Assembly (NCBI RefSeq): GCF_900187425.1
Contig: NZ_FYDJ01000001.1
Span: forward strand, 558,001 to 622,000
Direction of reading: 5' to 3'
Source: Pseudomonas sp. Irchel s3h14
GTDB taxonomy: Bacteria; Pseudomonadota; Gammaproteobacteria; Pseudomonadales; Pseudomonadaceae
Length of the DNA: 64,000 nt
The position numbers were made by a program, and so were the translations under genes. The notes beneath the pieces were generated by a model. The model did not search any database. It was not told where the DNA came from and worked only from the letters and a program-made list of their open reading frames with translations. Of the stretch, positions 37,735-47,754 are shown piece after piece. The number at the start of each line of letters is the position of its first letter. Positions within the stretch are counted from its first letter, which is position 1.

Positions 37735-39858
37735 ATGGAATGCGCGCAACCCACGCCAGCTGAAACCAACTCAATTCTTTTAATCGTTGATGATTACCCT
37801 GAAAACCTGATCAGCATGCGCGCGTTGTTGCAGCGCCAGGACTGGCAGGTCATCACCGCCGCCTCGGGCTTCGAGGCGCTGAGTCTGTTACTCGAACACG
37901 ATGTCGACCTGGTGCTGCTGGATGTGCAGATGCCGGACATGGACGGTTTTGAAGTGGCACGCCTGATGCGCGGCAGCCAACGAACCTGCCTCACGCCGAT
38001 CATTTTCCTTACCGCCAACGAACAGTCCCAGGACGCCGTGATCAAGGGCTATGCCAGCGGCGCGGTGGATTACCTGTTCAAACCGTTCGACCCGCAAATT
38101 CTCAAGCCCAAAGTCCAGGCGCTGCTCGAGCATCAGCGCAATCGCCGTGCGTTGCAGCGCCTGAGCCACGATCTGGAGGTCGCGCGCGCGTTTAATGCCT
38201 CGGTGCTCGACAATGCCGCCGAAGGCATCCTGGTGGTCGGTGAGGACGGTCTGATCCGCTTTGCCAATCCAGCGATGTCGCGGCTGCTCAATGCCACGTT
38301 GCAAGACCTGCAAGGCAAAGAGTTCCTGGATTTCCTGCAAAATCCGCACATCCCGATCTGGGCTGACTCCGAGCTGCTCGCCGGTTACAAACGCGGCGAA
38401 ATCCTGCGCCTGCATGATGCATTGCTGCGTACGGCGCCCGGCCAGCAGGTGCCCGTGGCGCTGTCCTGCGCGCCGTTGCCCAGCGAGCAACATGCGATGG
38501 TGGTGACGGTGCTGGACATGTCGGTGGTGCGCCATCTGCATCAGCAACTGGAGTTCCAGGCCGTCACTGACCCATTGACCGGGCTGCTCAATCGTCGTGG
38601 CTTTTACCAGACGGCGGAAAACCTGCTGTTGCGTGGCGACCGCTCCGATAGCGCCTGGGTGCTGCTGTATCTGGACCTCGACGGCTTCAAACGGGTCAAC
38701 GATTCCCTCGGTCACGATGTTGGCGACCGGGTGCTGCGTTGGGTGTCCGAGCAGTTGAAGGCCTGTCTGCGGCCCTTCGACATTCTGGCGCGCATGGGCG
38801 GTGATGAGTTCACCGCTTTGCTGGATCTGGAGTTTCCCGAGCAAGCGGCAAAGATTGCCGAGAAGCTGATTGAGCGGGTGTCGATCTGTCAGCAGATCGA
38901 TGGTCTGGATATCGCGTTGGGCGCCAGCATCGGCATTGCGACGTACCCGGATTGCGGCTCCAATCTTGACGGTTTGTTGCGCGCATCTGACATCGCCATG
39001 TACGAAGCCAAGCGCGCCGGTCGTCAGCAATATCGTTTCTACGATCACGAAATGAACGGCCGGGCGCGCTCGCGGCTGATGCTCGAAGAAAGTGTGCGCG
39101 CGGCGATCGAGAACCGTGATTTCAATTTGGTGTATCAACCTCAGGTGGCGATTGCCAGTGGGCAGATTCGCGGGTTCGAAGCGCTGATCCGCTGGCAGCA
39201 CCCGAGCGTCGGCGATGTACCACCGGGGCTGTTTTTGCCATTGCTGGAAGAGGCGCGGTTGATCAGCCACCTGGGCAGCTGGATCTATCAACAAGGGGCG
39301 AGCCAGCGAAAAGCCTGGGAAACCGTGTTTGCCGACGACCTGGTTCTGGGCGTCAGTTTGAGCAGCACGCAGTTCGGCATGCCCAATCTGGTCACCGAGT
39401 TGCGCCAGGTGCTGGAGCGCCATGGTTTGCAGGCGCGCCATCTGGAAGTCGAGGTCACAGAAGAGGCCTTGATGCAAAACCCCGAGGAAACCCGTAAACA
39501 GCTGCGCCTGCTGCGTAACCTGGGTGTGCGAGTGGCCCTGGATGACTTTGGTTCCGGGCCGTGTTCGCTGTCTCATCTGCGCGATCTGGAGTTGGACACG
39601 CTCAAGTTCGACCGGCATTTGATTGCCCGGCTTCTGGAGTCCTCACGCGATGCGGTGCTGGTGCGCAATGTGATCGAGCTGTGCAAGCAGTACGGGATGC
39701 TGGTGATTGCCGAAGGGGTGGAAACCGTTGCGCAATATCGATGGCTGCAAGCCAATGGTTGCGAGTACGCGCAAGGGTTTCTGGTCGCACGGCCGATGAT
39801 GGCCGAGGACGTCGGCGACTTCGTGCAGCCGTTCGACTGGAACACGCTGACCGGCTGA
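37735..39858 (+). CDS. Response regulator with PAS, GGDEF and EAL domains
   Basis: A 707-residue cyclic-di-GMP protein. Domains in order: receiver (residues about 15-135, phospho-Asp 63 in LLDVQMPDMDG), PAS (about 155-270), GGDEF (about 280-440) and EAL (about 455-700). The diguanylate cyclase signature GGDEF is intact at 355-359, with an I-site RPFD at 346-349. In the EAL domain EAL (482-484), EVTEEAL and LDDFGSG (602-608) are intact, but the Asn that normally binds metal in the VNLS motif is Ser541 (VSLS). It may therefore act mainly as a cyclase. No histidine kinase gene is adjacent. Confidence 0.93.
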   Translation: MECAQPTPAETNSILLIVDDYPENLISMRALLQRQDWQVITAASGFEALSLLLEHDVDLVLLDVQMPDMDGFEVARLMRGSQRTCLTPIIFLTANEQSQDAVIKGYASGAVDYLFKPFDPQILKPKVQALLEHQRNRRALQRLSHDLEVARAFNASVLDNAAEGILVVGEDGLIRFANPAMSRLLNATLQDLQGKEFLDFLQNPHIPIWADSELLAGYKRGEILRLHDALLRTAPGQQVPVALSCAPLPSEQHAMVVTVLDMSVVRHLHQQLEFQAVTDPLTGLLNRRGFYQTAENLLLRGDRSDSAWVLLYLDLDGFKRVNDSLGHDVGDRVLRWVSEQLKACLRPFDILARMGGDEFTALLDLEFPEQAAKIAEKLIERVSICQQIDGLDIALGASIGIATYPDCGSNLDGLLRASDIAMYEAKRAGRQQYRFYDHEMNGRARSRLMLEESVRAAIENRDFNLVYQPQVAIASGQIRGFEALIRWQHPSVGDVPPGLFLPLLEEARLISHLGSWIYQQGASQRKAWETVFADDLVLGVSLSSTQFGMPNLVTELRQVLERHGLQARHLEVEVTEEALMQNPEETRKQLRLLRNLGVRVALDDFGSGPCSLSHLRDLELDTLKFDRHLIARLLESSRDAVLVRNVIELCKQYGMLVIAEGVETVAQYRWLQANGCEYAQGFLVARPMMAEDVGDFVQPFDWNTLTG

Positions 39859-39903
39859 ATTCGCTACACTGGCGACCTTTTCGTGAATCGTGTTGCCGCC
39901 CCA

Positions 39904-40395
39904 ATGACCGCGTTGAAATACCTCCAGGCCTATCCCGCCGCGCTGCAGGACCAAGTGCGCCAGCTGATCGCCGACGGTCGTCTGGGCGACTACCTGAGCC
40001 AGCGTTACCCGGAAAAACACCGGGTACAGAGCGACAAGGCGTTGTACACCTATACGCTGGACCTCAAGCAGGAATACCTGCGTAACGCCCCGGCCATCGA
40101 TAAGGTGTTGTTCGACAACCGCCTCGACCTGACCCACCGCGCCCTCGGTTTGCACACCGCGATATCCCGAGTGCAGGGCGGCAAGCTCAAGGCCAAGAAA
40201 GAAATTCGTGTTGCGTCATTGTTCAAGGATGCACCTGCCGAGTTTCTGAAAATGATCGTGGTGCATGAACTGGCGCACTTCAAAGAGTCGGATCACAACA
40301 AGGCGTTCTACAAGCTTTGCGAACACATGTTGCCGGGGTATCACCAGGTGGAGTTCGATGTGCGGGTGTACCTGACGTGGCGGGATATGCAATAG
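39904..40395 (+). CDS. YgjP-like zinc metallopeptidase domain protein
   Basis: A 163-residue protein with the zinc-binding HELAH motif in MIVVHELAHFKESDHNKAFY (residues about 118-137), including the downstream acidic/His residue expected of the YgjP-like (DUF45) family. The function of this family is not known; the SprT/M48-like motif suggests proteolysis. An in-frame GTG at 39883 would extend it by seven residues; neither start has a clear ribosome site. It lies 45 bp after the GGDEF-EAL gene and 31 bp before the winged-helix gene, all on the plus strand. Confidence 0.82.
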   Translation: MTALKYLQAYPAALQDQVRQLIADGRLGDYLSQRYPEKHRVQSDKALYTYTLDLKQEYLRNAPAIDKVLFDNRLDLTHRALGLHTAISRVQGGKLKAKKEIRVASLFKDAPAEFLKMIVVHELAHFKESDHNKAFYKLCEHMLPGYHQVEFDVRVYLTWRDMQ

Positions 40396-40426
40396 AGATC
40401 AAAATATCGCAACCGGGAGTGTTTAG

Positions 40427-40723
40427 ATGGATGTAAGCAAGACCAAGAGCAGCTTCTATCGTCGGTTGTACGTGGCGTACCTGATTGATAGCGGGCTGGC
40501 CAGTAGCGTCCCGGCGTTGACCGAAGTCACCGGCATGCCCCGGCGTACGGCGCAGGACACCATCGCAGCGTTGGCGGATCTGGATATTGTTTGCGAGTTC
40601 CAGCAGGAAGAGGGTGCGCGCAATCATGCCGGGCGCTATCGGATTCGCGAGTGGGGGGCGATAGATCGGGGGTGGATCGAGCGTAATCTTCGGCAGATCA
40701 AAGCGGTGCTTGAGTACCCCTGA
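40427..40723 (+). CDS. Small winged-helix DNA-binding protein
   Basis: A 98-residue protein. SFYRRLYVAYLIDSGLASSV and LTEVTGMPRRTAQDTIAAL form a helix-turn-helix, followed by a wing-like segment and GRYRIREWGAIDRGWIE. It matches the small winged-helix family (HTH_43-like) found in gammaproteobacteria. GGGAG precedes the ATG. Targets unknown; probably co-transcribed with the YgjP-like gene. Confidence 0.75.
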   Translation: MDVSKTKSSFYRRLYVAYLIDSGLASSVPALTEVTGMPRRTAQDTIAALADLDIVCEFQQEEGARNHAGRYRIREWGAIDRGWIERNLRQIKAVLEYP

Positions 40724-40735
40724 ATTACCGACCCC

Positions 40736-40845
40736 GATCGTTCCCACGCTCTGCGTGGGAATGCCTCAATGGACGCTCTGCGTCCGCTTCGGCAGGGACG
40801 CGGAGCGTCCCGGGCTGCATTCCCACGCAGAGCGTGGGAACGATC
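40736..40845. repeat. Type B inverted repeat element (full length)
   Basis: About 110 bp, same architecture as 25221 and 36619, between the convergent winged-helix and GNAT genes. Confidence 0.9.
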
Positions 40846-40846
40846 A

Positions 40847-41299
40847 TTACGGACGGCGCATCCCGATATGCGGAATGTCATCTTCGAGAAATTCCTCGCC
40901 CGCCACCACAAATCCGTATTTAGCGTAATACCCCTGCAAATGCGCCTGGGCCGAGAGATAGATCGGTACTTCAGGCCAGCGCTTTTCAACCTGTTTCAGC
41001 GCCTGTGCCATCAACTCATGCCCCAGCCCTGTGCCGCGCGCTTGAGGGGCAATGATCACCCGCCCGATGACCACGTCGCCACCCTGCAACTCCGGGTCGA
41101 GTAACCGCAGGTACGCCACTAGCCGATCCCCGTCCCAAGCCATTAAATGGCAGGTGTCACCTTCCAGATCCTGGCCATCGATGTCCTGATAGACGCATTT
41201 CTGCTCAACGACAAACACCTCTGCACGAAGCTGCAGAATGGCGTACAGCTGTTCTTTACCCAGATCGCTGTGGTGTTTGCAGACCCAATCGATTGTCAT
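40847..41299 (-). CDS. elaA: GNAT-family acetyltransferase, ElaA-like
   Basis: A 150-residue GNAT protein. The start at 41299 (MTIDWVCKHHSDLGKEQLYA) has GGAG seven bases upstream. LQLRAEVFVVEQKCVYQDID and IGRVIIAPQARGTGLGHELM (acetyl-CoA binding loop R-x-x-G-x-G/A) match E. coli ElaA, as does the end DDIPHIGMRRP. The acceptor substrate is not known. Confidence 0.88.
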   Translation of the reverse strand: MTIDWVCKHHSDLGKEQLYAILQLRAEVFVVEQKCVYQDIDGQDLEGDTCHLMAWDGDRLVAYLRLLDPELQGGDVVIGRVIIAPQARGTGLGHELMAQALKQVEKRWPEVPIYLSAQAHLQGYYAKYGFVVAGEEFLEDDIPHIGMRRP

Positions 41300-41556
41300 C
41301 TTCACACTCCTTGAACTTCGTCGCTCCGATACTAAGCGCCCAGGCGAAAGATGTCTGTATGGCAGAGAAATCTGTGACAAAGGCCAAAATGCCATCATTC
41401 ATTTCGCGCGGCCTTGTCTTGTTTGTGTAATCTGAGATGAAGCGCTGTGCAGTGGCTTCGATGAGCTGATGTTGGTACCAGGGTTTGGCAGTACGGGGGC
41501 CTTGGAGTTTTGGCTGAAAACACGTCGGGCGTCCCGCCCGCTAAGGATTTTCTAGC

Positions 41557-42294
41557 ATGCCGCGATTGCATCGAGCCTTTGCTTTGATTGGATTGCTGTT
41601 GCTGACTCAAAGCGCGACAGCGGAAAAGCTGCGATTGGTAGCCGATGCCTGGCCGCCCTTTACCGACGCCACGCTGGTCAACGGTGGCTTGGCTACGGAC
41701 ATCGTCAGCACAGCACTGGCCCGGGCCGGTTATGCCAGTGACTTTGAACAAGTGCCTTGGGCGCGGGCCTTGCTGGGGGTTGGCGAGGGTCGATACGACG
41801 TGTTGGTCAACGCCTGGTACACCGACGATCGTACGAAGCTTGGCCAGTTTTCCGGCGAATACCTGCTCAACCGGGTGCGCTTTCTCAAGCGCAAAGATAC
41901 GCCGATCGAATACAACAACCTGGAACAACTGCATGCCTACCCGATTGCGGTGGTGCGCGGTTATGCCTATTCGACAGAGTTCGATGACGACGTAGCGCTG
42001 CAGAAAGTCCCGGTGCACAGCTTCTCCATGGCGGTGCGCATGGTCGCCGCCAACCGGGTCAAATTGACGCTGGAAGACGAATACGTCGCGCGTTATTACC
42101 TGGCTCGGGAATCATCCAAGGTGCGCAATGCCGTGGAGTTTTTGCCCAAGCCATTGAGCGAGAACAGCCTGCACATCCTGGTCAGCCTGAAGAACCCCAG
42201 GCATGAACAGATCGTCGCCGGTTTCGACCGCGAGATCGCGGCAATGAAAGTGGATGGGAGTTATCAGCGGTTGATGAAACAGCACGGACTGTAA
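41557..42294 (+). CDS. Second orphan periplasmic binding protein
   Basis: A 245-residue solute-binding protein with signal peptide (MPRLHRAFALIGLLLLTQSA, cleaved near TA/EK) and mature start EKLRLVADAWPPFTDATL. The region VPWARALLGVGEGRYDVLVN is the counterpart of the PWKRCL region of the 13226-14041 protein, so the two are distant relatives. No transporter genes are adjacent. AAGGA precedes the ATG by nine bases. Ligand unknown, amino-acid type by fold. Confidence 0.78.
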   Translation: MPRLHRAFALIGLLLLTQSATAEKLRLVADAWPPFTDATLVNGGLATDIVSTALARAGYASDFEQVPWARALLGVGEGRYDVLVNAWYTDDRTKLGQFSGEYLLNRVRFLKRKDTPIEYNNLEQLHAYPIAVVRGYAYSTEFDDDVALQKVPVHSFSMAVRMVAANRVKLTLEDEYVARYYLARESSKVRNAVEFLPKPLSENSLHILVSLKNPRHEQIVAGFDREIAAMKVDGSYQRLMKQHGL

Positions 42295-42312
42295 GGTGTG
42301 GTTGATGGCCCC

Positions 42313-42405
42313 TTCGCGAGCAAGCCCGCTCCCACATTTGATCTGCAGTGGGTACAGATTTTGTGTACGACAGAGATCTAATGTGGGAGCGGGCTTGCTC
42401 GCGAA
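42313..42405. repeat. REPIN (type A, long loop)
   Basis: TTCGCGAGCAAGCCCGCTCC and its inverse around a loop of about 40 bp, between convergent genes. Confidence 0.9.
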
Positions 42406-42430
42406 GAGGCCCGCTCAGCCATCACACATC

Positions 42431-44614
42431 TCAATCCTCACTCGTTTCCTTGATGAGGTGCGCTGCCAACGTCCGCAATGGCCCAAGCTGACGGCACATC
42501 AATGCCAATTGCGTCTGCACCAGCCGTTGGCCTTCATCAAGTTCGTCCGGCATCTGTTCAAGCGTGTTGGCCAGTGCCTCTTCCTCATCGCTTTGAATCG
42601 CAATCGGCAGTTTGCTCGCCAACCCTTGGGCAATTTCATCGATGCTGGCGGCCAGTTTCACGCCGGCACCGTCGATCAAATGCTCGCGCACGTCGGGCGG
42701 TAGCTGGGTTTCCCGGTGTGCGCCCAGTCCGGACAAATAACTGAGCAAAGTGTGCGACAGCACCAGGAAGCGGAACCCGACATCCGCTTCCTTACGGAAA
42801 TGCCCCGGTTCCATCAGCATGTTGGCGAGCGTCGTCGACAGTGCCGCGTCGGCGTTGTGCGCATTGCGTCGGGCCAGGCGATACGCCAGGTCGTCGCTTT
42901 TGCCAGCGGCGTATTGCTGCATGATTTGGCGCAGGTAAATGCTGTTGCACGTGAGGGTGTTGGCCAGCACTTTGTTCAGGCGTCGGCCCTGCCAGTCCGG
43001 CAGGAACAGGAACACCGCCAGCCCGGCGATCAGGCTGCCGAGCAAGGTATCGAACAACCTCGGCAGGAACAGCCCGTAACCATCCCCGACCTGGTTGAAG
43101 CAGAAGAGCACCATCAAGGTGATCGCGGCCGTCGCCAAGGTGTAGCGGGTGGTGCGATTGATAAAGAACACCACCCCGGCGGCGATCGCAAAGCATGACT
43201 GGACCAAGGGATTAGGGAACAGATCGAACAGCGCCCAGGCCACGGTCAGGCCGATGGCGGTGCCGATGATTCGTTGGCCGAGTTTGCGGCGGGTGGCGCC
43301 GTAGTTTGGCTGGCAGACAAACAGTGTGGTGAGGATGATCCAGTAACCCTGAGACGGGTGGATCAAATGCACCATCCCGTAGCCGATGCTCAAGGCCAGG
43401 GGCAAACGCAGTGCGTGACGGAACAGCAATGACGTCGGTGTCAGCTGCGTGCGTAACCGAATCCACACATCCTTGAGGCTACGGGGCGAACGGTCGAGCA
43501 GGCTGCTGTCGGTGGCGTCGGCCAAGGCATCGGGGTTGCTGGCGTCGCTGAGCAAACGATCGAGCGTGCCGAGGTTGGCCGCCAATGCCCGCAACGAACG
43601 CAGCAATCCGCGCCACGCCGGGTTGCTCTGAATGCGCAAATGTTCGAGGGAGGCGTGCAGGTCGCTCAGGGCTTCGGCGAAGCTCGCGTCATAGATGAAC
43701 GGCTGGCGCATCTGAATCGACTCGGCCAGCGCCCGGCAGGCCTTGCCTTGTTGGCGCAGCAAGCGCTGACAGCGGAACATCACGTCGCTGTGAAAGAAGG
43801 CATCGGCGAGGGCGTTGTAAGGGTAGTGCGAGGAACTGGCGCGCTCGTGGATGTCCTGAGCGAGGAAGTACAGCTTCAGGTAACGGCTGAGTTTCGAGCC
43901 CGGTCGACCGTTGCCGACCCGGTGCAGGATGATTTCCTTGGCGGCGTTCAGTGCGGCCACGACACGGCCGTTTTGCTGCGCCAGTTCCAGTCGACGCGCT
44001 TCCACGTCCATCTGCCGGATCGGCTCGAACAGCGACGATTTCAGCTTCAGGTAAAAACCCAGTTCACGGAACAACCGCGCCAGGCTTTGCTGCACCGGCT
44101 GATTGGAAAACATCGCCTGCCACAGCACCGAGAGCAAACCGTACCAGGCCGCACCGGCCACCAGCAGCACTGGCTCGTGCCAGAAATCGGTGACTGCACC
44201 GCCGCGCTGGTCCACGCCGATCATGGTATAGACCGACAGAATCAACGTTGCCGAGGCAATCGCGCCATAGCGTTCACCCAAGGCGCCGAGCATGGTCAGG
44301 CCGAAACTGGCCAGGGCCAGGGCGATGACAAAAATGATGGGGTAGGGGAAGAGCAACTCGACGGAGAGGGCGGCGACGCTGAAGCACACCAGCGTCACGG
44401 CCAGTGCGTTAAGGCGGCCTTGCCAACTGTCGTCGGTCTCGGCCAGGGCGCTGGCGATGATCCCGAGGAACAGCGGGATCAGCAGCCCCATTTCATCCTT
44501 GTACCAACACAGCGCCATGCTGCCGGTCAGGGCGATGAATACCCGCACGCTGTAGCTGAATTTATCCAGCGCCCAGAGGCGACGCAGAGACTGACTTAAG
44601 GGGGTCGATGACAT
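42431..44614 (-). CDS. yccS: YccS/YhfK-type inner membrane protein (FUSC family)
   Basis: A 727-residue protein with two clusters of about five to six transmembrane helices (residues about 20-160 and 395-530) separated by a large soluble region and followed by a C-terminal soluble domain. The second cluster contains GYWIILTTLFVCQPNYGATRR, characteristic of the YccS/YhfK aromatic-acid-exporter-like family. The function is not established; it is often assumed to be an exporter. It begins MSSTPLSQSLRRLWALDKFS and stands alone between two REP elements. Confidence 0.88.
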   Translation of the reverse strand: MSSTPLSQSLRRLWALDKFSYSVRVFIALTGSMALCWYKDEMGLLIPLFLGIIASALAETDDSWQGRLNALAVTLVCFSVAALSVELLFPYPIIFVIALALASFGLTMLGALGERYGAIASATLILSVYTMIGVDQRGGAVTDFWHEPVLLVAGAAWYGLLSVLWQAMFSNQPVQQSLARLFRELGFYLKLKSSLFEPIRQMDVEARRLELAQQNGRVVAALNAAKEIILHRVGNGRPGSKLSRYLKLYFLAQDIHERASSSHYPYNALADAFFHSDVMFRCQRLLRQQGKACRALAESIQMRQPFIYDASFAEALSDLHASLEHLRIQSNPAWRGLLRSLRALAANLGTLDRLLSDASNPDALADATDSSLLDRSPRSLKDVWIRLRTQLTPTSLLFRHALRLPLALSIGYGMVHLIHPSQGYWIILTTLFVCQPNYGATRRKLGQRIIGTAIGLTVAWALFDLFPNPLVQSCFAIAAGVVFFINRTTRYTLATAAITLMVLFCFNQVGDGYGLFLPRLFDTLLGSLIAGLAVFLFLPDWQGRRLNKVLANTLTCNSIYLRQIMQQYAAGKSDDLAYRLARRNAHNADAALSTTLANMLMEPGHFRKEADVGFRFLVLSHTLLSYLSGLGAHRETQLPPDVREHLIDGAGVKLAASIDEIAQGLASKLPIAIQSDEEEALANTLEQMPDELDEGQRLVQTQLALMCRQLGPLRTLAAHLIKETSED

Positions 44615-44733
44615 GAAGTGCGAGGGCCTTCCGAGGCAATGACGCTAAATTGAGCCAGTAATGACGCCGACGCAATGGCGCCGATCACATCTGACAGCAA
44701 AATCTGTTCCTTCCCTGGCGAGCCTTCCCTAAA

Positions 44734-44826
44734 TGTAGGAGCTGAGCTTGCTCGCGATGACGGATTAACATTCAACAATGATGTTGGCGGTCAGACCGCT
44801 ATCGCGAGCAAGCTCGGCTCCTACAG
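44734..44826. repeat. REPIN (type A, long loop)
   Basis: TGTAGGAGCTGAGCTTGCTC and its inverse; the loop includes ACATTCAACA and ATGTTGG. Confidence 0.9.
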
Positions 44827-44848
44827 GGGGAAAAGATAACGCGGTCGA

Positions 44849-46027
44849 TCAGACGAATTGCGCGGCAGCGTAGCCGGAGGCCCAGGCCCACTGGAAGTTG
44901 AAACCACCCAGATGCCCGGTGACGTCGAGCACTTCGCCGATGAAATACAGGCCGGGGCTTTTCAGCGATTCCATGGTCTTGGACGACACCTCGTTGGTAT
45001 CGACGCCGCCCAATGTCACTTCAGCGGTGCGATAGCCTTCAGTACCGGCCGGCACCACTTTCCAGCTTGCCAGTTTTTCGGCGATGTCGGCAATTTCCGC
45101 GTGGGTGTACTGCTTCATCGGTTTGGAGACGAACCAGTTGTCTGCCAGCAGGTTGGCCATCTTCTTGGTGAAGATTTCCCCGAGCAGGGTTTTCAGCTCG
45201 CTGTTCGGACGTTCGGCTTGCTGCTGTTGCAGCCAGCTCGGCACGTCGTGGTCCGGCATCAGATTGATCTCAACCGTATCACCGGATTCCCAGAACGAAG
45301 AAATCTGCAAAATCGCCGGACCACTGAGGCCGCGGTGGGTGAACAGGATGTTTTCGCGGAAACTCTGGTCATTGCAGCTCACCAGGCAATCCACCGACGT
45401 ACCGGACAGTTCGGTGCAAAGCTCCTTGAGCTGATCGGTAATGGTGAACGGCACCAGCCCGGCGCGGGTCGGCAGCAAGTCGTGGCCGAACTGCTTGGCC
45501 ACCTGATAACCGAAACCAGTGGCGCCCAGCGTCGGGATCGACAAGCCGCCAGTGGCGATCACTAACGATTCGCAGGTGATCTGATCGAGGGTGGTTTGCA
45601 GCAGGTAGCCGCTTTCCATTTTCTCGATGTGCTGGATCGAGGTGTCCAGATGCAGGCTGACGCCGACCTGATCGCACTCGTTGAGCAGCATTTCAAGGAT
45701 GTCGCTGGATTTGTTATCGCAGAACAGCTGGCCGAGTTTTTTCTCGTGGTACGGCACGCCGTGTTTGGCGACCATGCCGATGAAATCCCACTGGGTGTAT
45801 CGAGCCAGGGCGGATTTGCAGAAGTGCTCGTTCTGCGAGAGGAAATTGCTCGGTTCGGTGTACATGTTGGTGAAATTGCAGCGGCCACCGCCCGACATCA
45901 GGATTTTCTTGCCGGCCTTGTTCGCATGGTCGAGCAACATCACCTTGCGCCCGCGCCCGGCGGCGGTCAGCGCACACATCAAACCTGCGGCGCCAGCGCC
46001 AATGATCACGACTTTGGTAGAGCGCAA
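44849..46027 (-). CDS. YhiN/HI0933-type NAD(P)/FAD-dependent oxidoreductase
   Basis: A 392-residue flavoprotein. TKVVIIGAGAAGLMCALTAA is the FAD Rossmann motif, KAGKKILMSGGGRCNFTN is diagnostic of the HI0933/YhiN family, and GFNFQWAWASGYAAAQ closes it. The start is placed at a TTG (46027) because GAGGA lies seven bases upstream; another in-frame TTG is at 46045. Role unknown; no operon partner. Confidence 0.88.
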   Translation of the reverse strand: MRSTKVVIIGAGAAGLMCALTAAGRGRKVMLLDHANKAGKKILMSGGGRCNFTNMYTEPSNFLSQNEHFCKSALARYTQWDFIGMVAKHGVPYHEKKLGQLFCDNKSSDILEMLLNECDQVGVSLHLDTSIQHIEKMESGYLLQTTLDQITCESLVIATGGLSIPTLGATGFGYQVAKQFGHDLLPTRAGLVPFTITDQLKELCTELSGTSVDCLVSCNDQSFRENILFTHRGLSGPAILQISSFWESGDTVEINLMPDHDVPSWLQQQQAERPNSELKTLLGEIFTKKMANLLADNWFVSKPMKQYTHAEIADIAEKLASWKVVPAGTEGYRTAEVTLGGVDTNEVSSKTMESLKSPGLYFIGEVLDVTGHLGGFNFQWAWASGYAAAQFV

Positions 46028-46068
46028 AACGGTGTCCTCACACAAAATTCAAATTCACCGACAAACCA

Positions 46069-46160
46069 ATGTGGGAGCGGGCTTGCTCGCGAAGGGGCCA
46101 GAACATTCAACATGGATGTTGTCTGTCAGTCCGCCTTCGCGAGCAAGCCCGCTCCCACAT
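46069..46160. repeat. REPIN (type A, long loop)
   Basis: ATGTGGGAGCGGGCTTGCTC and its inverse around a loop with AACATTCAACA and ATGTTG, in the gap between dbpA and the flavoprotein gene. Confidence 0.9.
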
Positions 46161-46186
46161 TTGATCTCTGTCAGCCAGACGATCTC

Positions 46187-47572
<1,386 letters not shown>

Positions 47573-47650
47573 GGGACTGGCCTGCAAAACAAAATGTCGC
47601 GCAGTGTACCAGCCTCGCTCTCTCTACCTGCAAATTCTGGACGAATAGTC

Positions 47651-47751
47651 GTAGCAGCTGTCGAGGCACGAGGCTGCGTTGGGCTGCGAAGCGGCCCCCG
47701 GGGGCGGTCCTGCGGACACGCAACGCAGCCTCGTGCCTCGGCAGCTGCTAC
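47651..47751. repeat. Type C inverted repeat element
   Basis: About 101 bp with arms GTAGCAGCTGTCGAGGCACG and its near-perfect inverse, enclosing GCTGCGTTGG and ACGCAACGCAGC. The second copy is at 54027. Confidence 0.9.
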
Positions 47752-47754
47752 AAA

